A stretch of 64,000 nucleotides of DNA. Origin: Vanessa cardui. Taxonomy: Eukaryota; Arthropoda; Insecta; Lepidoptera; Nymphalidae. This document shows positions 1 to 12,224 of this stretch, piece after piece (within the stretch, counting starts at the first letter, position 1; every line of letters starts with the position of its first letter). A program made the translations under genes and the position numbers. The DNA lies in NCBI RefSeq assembly GCF_905220365.1, contig NC_061143.1:4154001-4218000 (forward strand), written 5' to 3'. Under the pieces are notes generated by a model that was not told the DNA's origin, searched no databases, and saw only the letters and a list, made by a program, of their open reading frames with translations.

Positions 1-179
1 TGCAGCGGCGACCGCAACTTCTGCTATTTGATACCTTGCAACAAGTCTACGATACTGCGGCTAGACGGCGAATAACAAGTGGTTAAAATAATTGAATAGA
101 AAATAAAAGCCACCAGCGACAACAGCCTTGTATTTTTTTAATGAATAAATAATACGCAAAGAGATTGTATTTATAACTA
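1..179. other. Unassigned sequence, probably Dys intron
   Basis: The first ~85 bases are richer in GC than their surroundings and could be the tail of an upstream exon or old repeat. In the two longer frames the open stretch ends by about position 90. None of the nearby GT dinucleotides gives an exon end with the phase needed by the exon at 475, so I do not assign it. Confidence 0.3.
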
Positions 180-412
180 ACGACCCGCCGGCTTTGCACG
201 GGTGCAATGATTTGACATCACAGTGGAAACTTATAAAGTCAATGTTTCTGTAGTAAATTGTCCATGTATTATATATAAAAACCTTCTCGAATCACTCTAT
301 CTATTATCATTAAAAAACCGCATCAAATTCTCTTGCGAAGTTTAAAAGATTTAAGCATACATATGTAGGTATATAGGGACAGAGAAAGTGACTTTGTTTT
401 ATACTATAAGTG
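180..412 (+). mobile_element. Family D repeat copy
   Basis: It begins near 'gctttgcacgggtgcaat' and ends with 'gactttgttttatacta'. The same head and tail recur at 28862-29112, 33835-34035 (reverse) and 57058-57312, with partial copies at 14274 and 61130. The consensus middle reads 'aaaccgcatcaaaatccg'. It has no ORF and looks like a non-autonomous non-LTR-derived or SINE-like repeat; the class is inferred. It ends about 60 bp before the first Dys splice acceptor. Confidence 0.7.
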
Positions 413-474
413 ATTATCTTAATATGAATATAGACTTGAATTGACTAAAAGTAACACTTGTGTTCTTTTTTCAG

Positions 475-3400
475 TGCATATGCTGCAACTACCCGCGGCT
501 CTCGAATCCTTCGATTCTCACGGACTTCGAGCTCAAAACGATCGCCTCATCGATATTCCTGATATGATCACCGTGCTAACATCCTTATATGAGGTATGCC
601 GACTACCACCTTAATAATATGCACAACTGGCGTCAATATATTATATTAACAACTTGTATATTTTCTATTACTGGGCTAAGGCTATTTTCTCCCTTTGAGA
701 GGAAAGCTTGGGGCATATTTAACCACATTGCTCCAATGCAGGTTGATGTGTACACATGTGGCAGAATTTCTTTGAAATTGTTTGACCACGATTTGAATTG
801 AAACACAAATTAAGCACATGAAAATTCAATGATGCTTGCTTGGGTTTGAACCCGCAATCATCGGTTAAATCGGTTCGGTTAATCACTGGGCCATCTCGGC
901 TCATAAAATCAGTCAATAGATTATTACAGAATACCAAAACCAAATGGCCATTATGAATGCTAATTAAAATGACACAAATTCTTCGAAGTCTTCATCTCAT
1001 TGTATATTTTTGAATTTCCAGGTCATTGCAGCAGAAAACCCAAGTCTAGTGAACGTTCCACTTTGTCTAGACCTGTCCATCAACTGGTTGCTTAATGTCT
1101 ATGACAGCCAGCGAACCGGCCAGATCAGGGTGTTAAGTTTCAAGGTCGGGTTGGTGTTGCTCTGTAAGGGACATTTGGAAGAGAAATATAGGTAATTGCC
1201 TTTATTAAATAAACTATAACATAAAACAATTTTTGACTTATTTAGTCCTTTTTCACAATTTTTGGCCTCAAATTTGATACACTAAAATATACACCGTATA
1301 TTTTTGTTGAACCTAAAATTTAGAATTATTAAACATTTTGCGTTAACTTTGGCACGATGTACGTTCTTAAAAAAATATTTTTACAGGTATTTATTCCGAT
1401 TGATTGCTGACCCGTCTTGCCGCGCTGACCAAAGAAAACTAGGATTACTTCTACATGATTGTATACAAGTAAGTTCATACATGGCACAGCCTCAATATAT
1501 TAAAAAAAAACTACTTGGATAATTAAATGATTTGTAGCAAATATAGGAAAGAAAATTTAAATTAAAAAAGTATATATAGAGTATCGTATTATCAAAATTA
1601 TATTAGTGATGTAGTTGTCTAACAATGTAAAAACCCTTTAGACAAAATTTTTCCCATTAATTCCCAGGTTCCAAGACAGTTAGGAGAAGTAGCGGCATTT
1701 GGCGGCTCCAATATAGAACCTTCGGTGAGGAGCTGCTTCGAACAAGCATCTGTTGCCACCAAGGAGGGTAACAGAGGAAGTACGCTCGATAGAAAAGCAG
1801 GTAAGATAAAAATCAAAACAATAAATTTCGTAAGGGTAACAAAGCACATATTTTGTTTTTATTAATAATCTGACAACTATTGAGAAATAAAAATACTGAA
1901 TAGGTACAAAAAACAAATAATTAATTAATCTTTTAACTAAGAAAACTTCATTCTTATTTTAGTGGAAAAAGAGAAGGAAAAAGAAGACACCAAAGAGAAG
2001 ACATTAGAGAGAGACGCAGATGGCCAACTCCAATATATAGAGGCGTTCCATTTCCTCCAATGGCTGCAGAAGGAGCCACAGTCCATGGTCTGGCTGCCGG
2101 TACTGCACAGGCTTGCTGCTGCAGAAAGTGCGAAACACCAGGCCAAGTGCAATATTTGTAAAGAATATCCAATTGTTGGATTCAGGTAAGAATCTTTTTG
2201 CTATTTAAAAAACAAACTTAATTTGTTATTTTTAAAAACAAACTACTTATTAATAATAGTAGATAATATTGGTAATAGTAAATACGAAATTATTAATAGA
2301 ATTCATAGAATCTTACAAAGATATAGCACCGCCGAGTCTACACGCAAAACATATTTTTATATAAATTGGCCAAAATAATGGCGATTATTGATCTCGGAAA
2401 AAAATATGACGATCAATAGGGCTTTCTAGTTCTAAATGATTTGTAACTTTCATTATGTGACATAAATATTTTTAGTCATTTCTTTAGATACAAACTCATT
2501 GTTGTTTTATGTTTCAGATACCGCTGTTTAAAATGTTTCAACTTCGATATGTGTCAGAAATGCTTCTTCAACGGTCGTAAAGCCAAAAATCACAAGCTGA
2601 CACATCCTATGCAAGAATACTGCACAGCTGTAAGTTTTAGTTTGGTAGTAGTATTGTGTGGAGATCAAACGCATCCAAATTTTTCATAATATCTCTTGAT
2701 TTGAAGGAGGAAAACGGAGGTTGAATTTATCAGTTTCCATAGTTTTATTGCCTGCAATCAAGTTGCTTGGTTTTCATTACAATAACATTTTGGTCCAGAA
2801 AACAACATAAGACTGATTTAATAATGAATTGGAAGATGAATAAAGTGGAATGTTCCTGATATTTAAGCGAACCGAATTAAGATTCCGTCGAAAAGAAGCT
2901 GAGTAGTTTCTCTTTGACAATATTTAAAATTATATTTCAGACGACATCAGGTGAAGACGTGCGTGACTTCACGAGGGCTCTTCGTAACAAATTCAAATCT
3001 GCAAGATACTTCAAGAAACATCCCAGAGTTGGGTACTTGCCGGTCCAGACAGTACTTGAAGGTAAATTTACTTACGAAAACATGTACAAAAATATGCCAT
3101 ATGCCTAAAAATACATATAATCCTATTATGTGATAGTAATGTATTTAAAAGTCCTTAAAATGGCTAAATATATAAACACCATCTTTGACATAAAATTAAC
3201 TTATTATAAGGTAAAGATTTGTTTGATAATTTTGGAGGGAAGTTATCGCGATAATGTTTAAAGTTTTACAAAGAATATTTTTGCTTTGTGATTCATTATC
3301 GGTATTGCAAGTACTAAATGAAAAATCTCTGTCGCGCAGGAGACGCGCTGGAGTCTCCGGCGCCGTCGCCGCAGCACGGCGCGGGCGCGGGCGCGGCGGG

Positions 3401-6400
3401 CGCCGACGACATGCACTCGCGCCTCGAGCTGTACGCCACGCGCCTCGCGCAGGTCGAGCTGGGCGCGCGCGCCGCCGACACGCCCGACAGGTGAGCGCCC
3501 GGGGGCGGTCTAATCACTTTACAAATTAATCTTCAGAATAGATTTTATTTACTTTGGTCCTTCGAGCCGGATACATGTACTATAAATAGTAACAGTCTGT
3601 AAATGTTCTTCCTCTTGGGCCAAGGCCTCCTCTCTCTTTGAAGGGAAGGTGAGCAGTCTTTTCCCCCACGCTGATCCAATGCGGATTGGTGGACACATAC
3701 GTGGTAGAATTTCGTCGAAATTAGACACATGCAGGTTTCCTCACGATGTTTATGTTTACCGCAGAGCTCGAAGGGAATGATAAACACAAATTAAGCACAT
3801 GGAGATTCGGAAGTTCTTGCCTAGGTTTGAACCCGCAATCATCGTTGAAAATGTACCCGCTAACCTAACCAGTGGTTTGGCAAATATATGATTATAAATA
3901 AATGAAATGTACACTTATTTACAGCGATGAGGAACACGCTCTCATCGCTCAATATTGCGCTTCACTTAACGGAGCTTCGGAGGGAGTGGATGGAGAGGAT
4001 GGCGAAGATGCGCCACGCTCTCCCGTGCACGTCGTGTCGGTCATCCATCGGGAACAACGACACGAGCTGGAGGCTATGATCAGGTAATATATGATAAAAA
4101 ACATAGGACATAATGTAATGTGATGTATGTGCAATATATTAGGCACTCACTGTATTACAACAACAACAACAGCCTGTAAATTCCCACTGCTGGGCTAAAA
4201 GCCTCCTCTCCCTTTGAGAAGGTTTGGAACATATTCCATCACGCTGTTCCAATGCGGGTTGGTGGAATACACATGTGGCAGAATTTCTATGAAATTTGTC
4301 ACATGCAGGTTTCCTCACGATGTTTTCCTTCACCGCTGAGCACGAGATGAATTATAAAGACAAATTAAGGACATGAATCGGCGGTGCTCGCCTGGGTTTG
4401 AACCCGCAATCATCGGTTAAGATGCACGCGTTCTAACCACTGGGCCATCTCAGCTCACTGTATTAAAACACCAGTTTTTTAAGGAGATGGATCGTTTTTC
4501 ATTTTTTTTAATTATATTTTTTATTGCAGAGAACTTGAAGAAGAAAATGCAAGTCTTCAAGCAGAGTACGAAAGGCTTAAGGCCAAGCAAACACCAGGCT
4601 CCACTCCTGAAGAACAGCATGCCGTCACCGATAATAGGAATGCGCCTGTTGATCAGGTAATTAGAGCGTTTCCTACCATTCGTAAGATAAACACTGTTTC
4701 CCAAAAAGTTAAAGAATTTATTTTAGTATTCCTAAATGTTCAAAATATGAGTTTTATAACACCTCTTCTTAAATTTGCTTCTAATGTCCAGACGATACAT
4801 ATTACCCATGACCATAAATACACCATTTTTTAGGATATGATGGCGGAAGCTCGTCTTCTCCGACAGCATAAGGGACGCCTCGAGGCTCGCATGCAGATCC
4901 TGGAAGAACATAACCGTCAACTGGAGGCCCAGCTGCAACGCTTGCGTAGACTGCTGGATGAGGTACGATAACTATCACTTATGGGTTGAATGTCATAAAA
5001 CTTCACAATTTGTACACTGGGTAAGCTCCAAACACTTTGGCAGTAACTTCCAATAAGGCGCACAATTAAAAGTATTACTTATATATTATTTAGTATATAT
5101 TATGATTATGAATGCATTATTTTAAAATGGATAAAAGAGTCAGTGTGGGCCACGTCTTCCAAGGAGACGACGAGCTTGAAGTCCAGCGAAGATCTGATCT
5201 TAAGTAAAAATATAAAATGCCAAAATATATAAATGTAAAAAAAGGAACGCGCAACTGTGAATCAGTGGATGTTGCAAATTAAATTAAAAAAACTTCCAAT
5301 AAGGTGATGACGTATACCCTTGTGTATACCGACTTTACATTAAGTGTAACCCCCCCCCCTTCCAGCCGGGCGCGGCGCAGGGCTCGCCGGGCGCGCGCAC
5401 GGGCACGCTGCAGACGCGCTCCGTCACCGCCTCGCAGCTCGCCACCGACTCGCCCGCCAAGCTGCACAACGGCCTCTACCACGACACCAGTCAGTACCAC
5501 CAGATACTCTTATTTACCTTGCAACCTTTGAAAAAAAGTGAATTTAAGTACCATGTTTATTCCCAAACTTAACTACTATCTTCCAATGTAAAGTTTGATC
5601 CATACTTGAACTTAAATAACATTTAATATGTAAACATTTACTCGCAGAGGTATAGTCTATATGTTATAAATCTAAGTCTACACTGAAAATATTTATATAT
5701 ACTGCTAACAAAATTATACTTCTATAGAAAAGTGAAAAACCTAGTGTGACCTCTGTACTTATAAGATTTATAGGATGCAAATAGGATATATAAATTAAAA
5801 GCAACGAAAGAATATGTCCGGCATTGATTTATTGTATAAAACAAGATGGCGGTCGTGCAGAGAGGGAGACGCGCGAACTGGAGCGTCCGCCACCGCCGCC
5901 GCACGCCGTGCATTCGCTCATGCACTGCGCAGGTCAGCTGAGTCGGCTGAGACAGACCATTGCTCAACGATAACAGTTCTAATAAAAAAAAGAATCTGTC
6001 ATTTTTTTGACATATGCCAAATTAATATTTCTAACAATAAAAAAAAAATCAATTGCTGCGTTCAAAATTAACATTACCTAAATAGTAATTTTTATTGTTT
6101 TTTTTTTTAATACTGATGTTTGAGCAATAGTCGTCAAGTGTTTCATAATTGGGAGAGTCGTTGTTTTTTTTTTGTTTTGCTTATTTTCAGATACTCAAAT
6201 GACATTGATTGTTTTTACGTGTCTCGTGTATTTCGATATTATTTGCTGTGTATTTTATTAATTTTTACGTCAATTTTTAATCTTTTTCATTACTTAGATG
6301 TTTTGCATGAGCTATGCATGGTTTTTTATGTTAATAAAAATACAATATTATTAATTCTGCGTTATATTTCTTATTGCAAACCAAACAGGACGTATTCCGT

Positions 6401-6705
6401 GAGGTAAATGATTATGGTTTTTTATAATATAAGTAAATATTAAAATTATATGAGACATTCTCAACATATATATTGTTTATAATACTGACGTTGAAAATTA
6501 ATTAAACCCATATAAAGCCCATAGGGTCTGATTGCAGTTTCAAACCAATTTAAGTGTAACGTTATTTATAATGTTAATTTTGTACACAGATGATCTTGGC
6601 CGAGCTGTTGAAGAATTAGTATCAGTTATGACGGAGGATCAAAATCAGAATTCCAACGCACCTCCTCAATACACCAACGGGAAACAAGAAGACAAAGACA
6701 AATAG
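475..6705 (+). CDS. Dys: Dystrophin, C-terminal half (13 exons, 5' partial)
   Basis: Dystrophin links cortical F-actin to the membrane dystroglycan complex. Exons: 475-593, 1022-1191, 1387-1468, 1668-1800, 1963-2185, 2518-2629, 2941-3061, 3340-3490, 3925-4083, 4530-4656, 4834-4962, 5366-5489, 6590-6705. All junctions are GT/AG and keep frame, giving about 588 residues ending in TAG. Order of domains: EF-hand-like region (residues ~1-150, 'LVNVPLCLDLSINWLLNVYD', 'QLGEVAAFGGSNIEPSVRSC'), a Lys/Glu-rich linker, the ZZ zinc finger (~230-280: CNIC, CLKC, CQKC, then His residues), 'TTSGEDVRDF', then the coiled-coil syntrophin/dystrobrevin-binding region ('ELEEENASLQAEYERLKAK', 'LLRQHKGRLEARMQILEEHN'). 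The terminal exon carries 'LGRAVEELVSVMT', typical of the dystrophin end. The actin-binding, spectrin-repeat and WW exons lie upstream of the window. The first codon is split, so the gene is open at its 5' side. A short isoform with an upstream alternative promoter cannot be judged here. Confidence 0.96.
655..905 (-). mobile_element. Family A SINE copy in Dys intron
   Basis: Read on the minus strand it starts with a tRNA-like head ('gagatggcccagtg', then a B-box-like 'gggttcaaaccc') and runs to 'gcccagtaatag'. Many copies of this family occur in the window, in both orientations. Tail and head together resemble lepidopteran tRNA-derived SINEs; the family name was not checked. Confidence 0.75.
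3580..3880 (-). mobile_element. Family A SINE copy, diverged
   Basis: It sits in the Dys intron between 3490 and 3925. It carries 'ggcctcctctctctttgaag', 'tccaatgcggattggtgga' and 'gtttgaacccgcaatcatcg', in the order expected for a reverse copy. The A-box end is damaged. Confidence 0.75.
4150..4457 (-). mobile_element. Family A SINE copy, near full length
   Basis: An (aca)n-type tail 'caacaacaacagcctgtaaa' marks the 3' end, and 'taaccactgggccatctc' is the reverse of the A-box head. It lies in the Dys intron between 4083 and 4530. Confidence 0.85.
5861..5932 (+). CDS. Dys: Dystrophin cassette exon (72 nt, 24 codons), predicted
   Basis: A 'gtgcag' acceptor and 'cag/gtcagc' donor bracket 72 nt. 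The exon enters and leaves in the same phase as the neighbouring exons (one base left from 5489, one base passed on to 6590), so inclusion or skipping keeps the frame. The inserted peptide reads 'ETRELERPPPPPHAVHSLMH'. The stretch is GC-rich, like the adjacent Dys exon at 5366 and unlike the intron. The polypyrimidine tract is poor, which fits a regulated exon. Proline-rich inserts near the dystrophin C-terminus fit the known alternative splicing of this region. No transcript evidence was available. Confidence 0.6.
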
Positions 6706-8676
6706 GTTTCTCCTTCGAAAACATTCGATCCGACGCGCTATGGTGCTGAAGCGGACAAATGTTACCAGTATCTAAATACTGATAACAATTTGTAACCGAC
6801 TCTTATATCGCTTCGGCAACACTGTTGAATTACTTACCAAAGATTGCTTTACTGTACACCTGTATTTTAATATTTATATGCACAATAAGACCTTATTTCT
6901 CAAGTTAATTTTAAATATATTTACCGATAATTACGGTAAAAGTTTACTAATTTTCGACTCATCACTAACAATACCTGCACGTGCTTATCTGTACAAACTA
7001 TACAAGAGCTAACTTCATTACCATAACACTAATATCGAACCGAGCTTCCTATTTACACTTGGCATTCAACGGGTCACGGGAATTTAATCCTTAGGATCGG
7101 AGCCACAAGTTGATCAGTTCCTGAGCTGAACAATTGATGATAGCTACGGTTTCGTAGAGACGATATTCGTATGCAACGCTTATTGTATAGATAAGGGCAT
7201 GCCTTTGTTGCAGTACGTATCGTGATTGAGTCCTAACCTTGTTCTAATATTATATTCTATTTGTATATGGTAACTCAGCACTGCTGTCGAAGCGAAGCGA
7301 TTCAACGAAAAAGACAATGTAAAGAGCATTTACACTTTATAAAATTGTACCAAATTTATCAATACTTGATAAAAAAAAATTACTTTTTATTAATTATTTA
7401 AGTACATATCTATTAGTACAATTTCCATTTCATATCACTTCTTGTAAATTATCATATCATTTTTTGCTGTGTAAAAAAAAAAATTGACATATGTATAAAA
7501 TGTCACGAAGAAATTTAAGCGCGAACGCCTCCATTTTTAATCAGAATTTGATATCGAAATTTTTCTAAGGCAGCTTATAAAGGGCTAAAGCTTTAAGTAT
7601 ATCACAAAGTTAGCTTTAATATACCCTACGTTGACATGTTTAATGCAATCCGGTAATTTTACCGTTACAATGAGAGGGCCTACGTTCTAGTGGAAAGTGT
7701 ATCGTTATTAGATGAAGTCCCCGTTATCAACGTATAATATTATGTCATTACAATGACAAGTAGTTAAAGAATTCGTTAAACGGTTTTTACAGTAGTATTA
7801 GATGTAGCCAAATAAATATCGAGCATGTTATATATGTGCATATTGTATGTTACATAATTATATCGAGTTATCAAAAAAAATGTATCGTTAGATGAAAATA
7901 TGAATAATCCAGCTTCTATTCATTAGTCATTTTCTGTTACGTATTGAGGTCTGACATTGTAGGAACTCTTCTTAGCGAATATGATAACATGTAACCAAAC
8001 TTTTTCACTATTACAAAGGCATAACACTTGACCTTCCTTTCTAGTTATATAGAATGTGACATTTTCTGTCTCATTCGTACGTTTGGATATTTTGTAATGT
8101 GTCTACTTATAAGATGATGCCTACCTTTTTAGATAAGATTATATTGGAGAGATGACTTTTATACGAATGTTAAGTAACTGTTGACGCTAACTTTACAATA
8201 AGTACTTCCAATTAACCATATCAAGTTTCGTTTAAATTTGGCCAATATTCTTTATGTTGTTCATCGATAATAATATTCCATTTTACAAAATTTTTGTATG
8301 AGATAAATGTATTGTGGATTATTATATCTGTGACTGCAATTATTTTTTTAATGTTTTTTTTTTAAACTGGCAACTCGTTATTATTCCGTTTCGTTTTATG
8401 ACGAATAATCCTAGTTTTAATTTGGCTAATATAGATTTTAAGAATACGAAAAGCACAATTTATTACTTATCGAATGGAAAATTATTATTAAATCAACACT
8501 AATATATTGTTAATAATTTTAATGTATTTGTTTAACGTGTAGGACGAGTCTTATTTTTTGTTTTTTAATATTGGCAAAGTTATATAAAATATACTACTTC
8601 CGCATTTATTTGTATATTTTACTGTGTTTATAATGTTTTAGAAGTTAAATCCAAATAAACGTTCTGCATAGTAATA
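6706..8676 (+). other. Dys: Dys 3' UTR
   Basis: AT-rich sequence follows the Dys TAG with no further splice-compatible exon. The first convincing polyadenylation hexamer near a plausible end is at 8654-8659. Earlier AT-rich hexamers could give shorter transcripts. No ORF here looks real. Confidence 0.55.
8654..8659 (+). terminator. Candidate Dys polyadenylation signal (AATAAA)
   Basis: AATAAA is followed by a T-rich stretch about 25-35 bases downstream. A weaker aaataaat context also exists near 7811, so the end of the transcript is not fixed by sequence alone. Confidence 0.45.
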
Positions 8677-8679
8677 ATT

Positions 8680-9362
8680 GGTTCATTTTATTTTTTTCCT
8701 AAACATTTCATATGCATAATATTTTTTTCTAAACTATACACAGAATATTTTTTTTTAACTGGCCATGGATAGCCAAGTCCACATTTACGATGAATAAGGA
8801 CACGATTATTCCTTGGCCATAAATATTGATTTTATTTATTACCAAAAGCACGAGATTCCTTTGAGTACATTTTTCCTGATTCACGTAGTTTCCGGTAATT
8901 TAAAATTGTACCGGTGCACTTAAAATTAAGTAGTGTATCTATGCCCATGCAAGTTGCAACCAATGCGATCGCATGACGCATTCCGGTGAGCTACAAATGA
9001 TACTTATAATATTTCAAAATATTTTTTCAAGGATGGCAATCACAAAAGTGAAAATAATCGCAAGGAAAAAAGTTTCCTAAATTTATACATGCTTTTGAAA
9101 ATTATATTGCATATATAAATTTAGGATTTTACAGAGACGCGGCGGAATTGGATCGCACCTATGCTATAAAAAATTACGAATGGTACACTCCTACATTTTT
9201 TTCAAAAGTTTATTCTACCAGTTTTTGGTTCACCCATAATTAATAACTGAAAACGAAGAAGCGAAACGACACCAAATGCTCTAGAAATCACGAGCGTTGC
9301 TCTTCAGGTTTTGCTGTGTAGTAAGTTAAAGATAGAAATTGAGATGATACACAATTTTCTAA
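8680..9362. other. Dys-hAT interval
   Basis: No gene is seen. A short open stretch near 9130-9240 could be an older internal part of the hAT element at 9363, but it shows no motif I can name. Confidence 0.3.
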
Positions 9363-9593
9363 AAACTCCTAGTTGTTTTTACTGTTGACGTCACCGTTGA
9401 GTCTGCGGAACGCTCATTCTCGAAACTCAAAACAATAAAGAACTGCTTTCGAAATTCTAAGTACAATAAAGGTCCGTCTATAAAAGGACTACTGTGCATG
9501 ATGTGCATCGAGGTAGAAAAAGCAGAAACGATGGATGTGTCCAAACTTATCAATGATTTTGCGAGCGAAAATAATGAAAAACAAAATTGTTAA
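9363..9593 (+). pseudogene. hAT-family transposase C-terminal stub
   Basis: The plus-strand frame opens after a TAA at 9360-9362 and ends at a TAA at 9591-9593. It contains the hAT C-terminal dimerisation signature 'SAERSFSKLKTIKN', then 'GLLCMMCIEVEKAE' and 'VSKLINDFA', the usual order at the end of hAT or ZMYM-type transposases. There is no start codon, no BED finger and no catalytic region upstream, so it is a 5'-truncated relic rather than a working transposase. It lies between two host genes. Confidence 0.8.
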
Positions 9594-10221
9594 GATGGAG
9601 CAAGACAATTTTATTTAAGTTTCTATTTAAAATTGACTTGGGTAATAATTATCTAGTGTTACCTCAAGCCCAATTTTTTGGTTTGGTTATCTGTAACTAC
9701 AGCTTGCAAATAAAAAACAATTCATCGTTGCTCCTGCATAAGTCGCTATGTGTATTATTCATATTTTTCGATTGCTGTGACGTTTTAATCGTTATTTAAA
9801 TATATGGAAATTTCGATGTATGAATATCGCATAGTTAAATTTGTGAACTTTTAAACTGTAATGACGCGCACGCCTGTAATAATTTCGCGTCAACATTATA
9901 TTAAATGCCAGGTTTAGTATTAATAGTCTAACATTTTAAAAATAGCAGCTACAAAGTGGAGTCACATGAATCTATATTTTAAAATTAGCTGCCTAATTAT
10001 AAAATCTAGATTCAGAGTTGATGAGTTGACAATAATTTTTATTGAACTTTTAATAAAAAGCCTATAACAATTAAAAAAGGTATATTTTTTTTTATTGTCT
10101 CAATAAAATTTTGTATATATTTATATAATATTGAACAAGACAGACAAATCTACAAAATCTATCAAGTGTAAATTTTTTATGAAAAAAAAAAACCACAACA
10201 CATAAAAGAAACATAATAATT
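9594..10221. other. AT-rich spacer downstream of hAT stub and Cks
   Basis: No ORF or recognised repeat is seen. The Cks transcript probably ends within or just above this stretch. Confidence 0.4.
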
Positions 10222-10227
10222 TTTATT
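10222..10227 (-). terminator. Candidate Cks polyadenylation signal
   Basis: The minus strand reads AATAAA here, about 600 bases after the Cks stop codon. It is the first such hexamer after the stop that I noticed. Confidence 0.4.
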
Positions 10228-10825
10228 TGGTTAACAATATGTTAAGCATGTTTATAATGTTCTTAAATAAATCCATTGCATTTTAAATATAATTTGTATT
10301 TATACATTGTGTATGAGCTTAGCATTAATTACAGTTATCGTACATCAGTCGAAGGCCACTTTACTTAGTTTTAAGCACCTTTTAATATACATGTATGTAT
10401 AACTGTTTAAGTATGCTATAGGATATCACATCTAGTACTTTTAATATCACCTTTAATCTATGATATTCAACGACATTTCAATAAACATTTTATTCAACAA
10501 AGCACTTCCGTGAGCAATCATGAGCTGTATATTACATAAATGTTCAACGAGTCTAACATTAGGAACAATTATTATTGACATATTATAATGCAATTCAATT
10601 TCAAAATTGAACCTTTTGTTATATCACAAAATACAACATATTGTATATCTTTAAACTATATCTATATTAGATAATATTAGAACTGCATATTGCTGTTTAT
10701 GCAAGTACATATTCTCAAATTATTAATCTATGTTTATCATGAAAATTTACATGATCATAAACCTATAAATGTGTTCCTTCAGTTAGATAATAAGTTAAAG
10801 GTGTGGCCTATAAGCTATAAAATCA

Positions 10826-12054
10826 TCAGACTTTTACCGTAGATGAAGTACTTGCATCTAAACCATTAACAGGAGTTGGTATGTCGGTCCGAGGTCGCCT
10901 GAATAAAAGGACATGTGGCTCTGGGTTGTGCACCATGAAGTGTAACCACCCAGGACTCTGCTGGACCCCGAGATTTCTCCATTCTGTTTCTGTCATAAGG
11001 TGGGATTTTGGTACTAGTCGAGCTATGTCCGGTGGGAGTATTACATGTCTGTAAGATAAATATAGCCAATAAAATACTTATAGAAAATAACAGTTATATG
11101 GATTGATAACTATGATACCTAACCTATTAAATTTAATGCCGAGTGCCTAATTACTAGTGGTTGCATCATTTAAACAAATTATGCATCAGTTGTTTTTGTA
11201 AACCAGCTGATCACCTAAAATCCTACAGAATCAACATTGTCAAGTTTTAAGGCTAATATTGTGTTTGCGACATATGCAAATAGAATTTTTACTGCACTTT
11301 CATTCTTGACCTTAAAACTTTTATCAACAACCTGCCTTACACTAACCTTGATGACACTTTAACCTGTCATCAAATCATTTGTAGGGGCTCAATATTGTTT
11401 ATGTAACAATATTCTCTTGATCAGCTCTATAATGAACCGAAACCCAAATAATTCTATTTTCAATAGAGCAACACAGCTCAAGTAAGAAACATCAATTAAA
11501 TGTCTATCTTTTTATAACCTTTTAGGAAATATTCAATGTGATTAAAGCTCTAAATGCATGTATAATAAGTACATACAATAACTCGAATGATGTAACATTG
11601 GATATTTTGCTATAATATCCTTTGCGGATAAAACACCAAGAAATTAGATCTTAATTACTAATGCAATAAAGTGCAATATATTTCTATCACTGGATGTAAT
11701 GAGTGTCACTTTACTTGCAATTATTGCATGTTTTATCATTAAAAAGTGAAATAAATACAAACTTTCATTGGATAAAAGTTATACAACCCAGAAGTAACAA
11801 TTATTTTTTAAATTGTATTGACACATGGGTTAAACTAATGACTAGCAATTGTACCCGAAGTGATACTTTATATCAGAAATCAATATATTTGCAACCTTTT
11901 TATAATGATCTAATGTAATTTAATGTCAATTACCATATAATTGTAAGCAGAATTCATTCTGAATAAGGACTAATTGAATTATACGAAGATCTTACCTGTA
12001 TTCGTAAACATCATCGTTGTACCTTTCTGAATACTGTATCTGGTCTACTGGCAT
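10826..12054 (-). CDS. Cks: Cyclin-dependent kinase regulatory subunit (Cks), complete
   Basis: Two exons, 11996-12054 and 10826-11048, join through a GTAAG donor and a TTACAG acceptor to give 93 residues. Cks proteins bind Cdk1/Cdk2 and dock phosphothreonine on Cdk substrates. The family's anion-site residues are present: R20, S51, W54 and R71, with the usual Lys at position 11 replaced by Arg. The beta-hinge 'HNPEPH' is at 60-65, followed by 'VLLFRRP'. The Ser/Thr-rich tail after residue 72 is longer than in vertebrate CKS1 (about 79 residues). The start is the only ATG before 'PVDQIQYSERYND', which aligns with the family start. The closest Drosophila counterpart (Cks30A or Cks85A) was not resolved. 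Confidence 0.95.
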
Positions 12055-12216
12055 GTTTTAAATCGAATATATTCAAACAAAGCACCGTTTAATTTCAAAT
12101 ATTACGCTTATTAGAAAATTATTACTATATCATAAGATTAAATGCGTGTTTCCCTATCGTACGTGGTTTAATTGATTTTCTTCCCAGCTGTTTTATCTGT
12201 CAAAATAATCAAAACA

Positions 12217-12224
12217 TTGGCGCT
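12217..12224. promoter_or_regulatory. Candidate E2F-type site upstream of Cks
   Basis: TTGGCGCT lies about 163 bases upstream of the Cks ATG. The minus strand around it reads 'TTTTTGAGCGCCAA', similar to E2F sites of cell-cycle genes. This is a motif match only. Confidence 0.35.
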
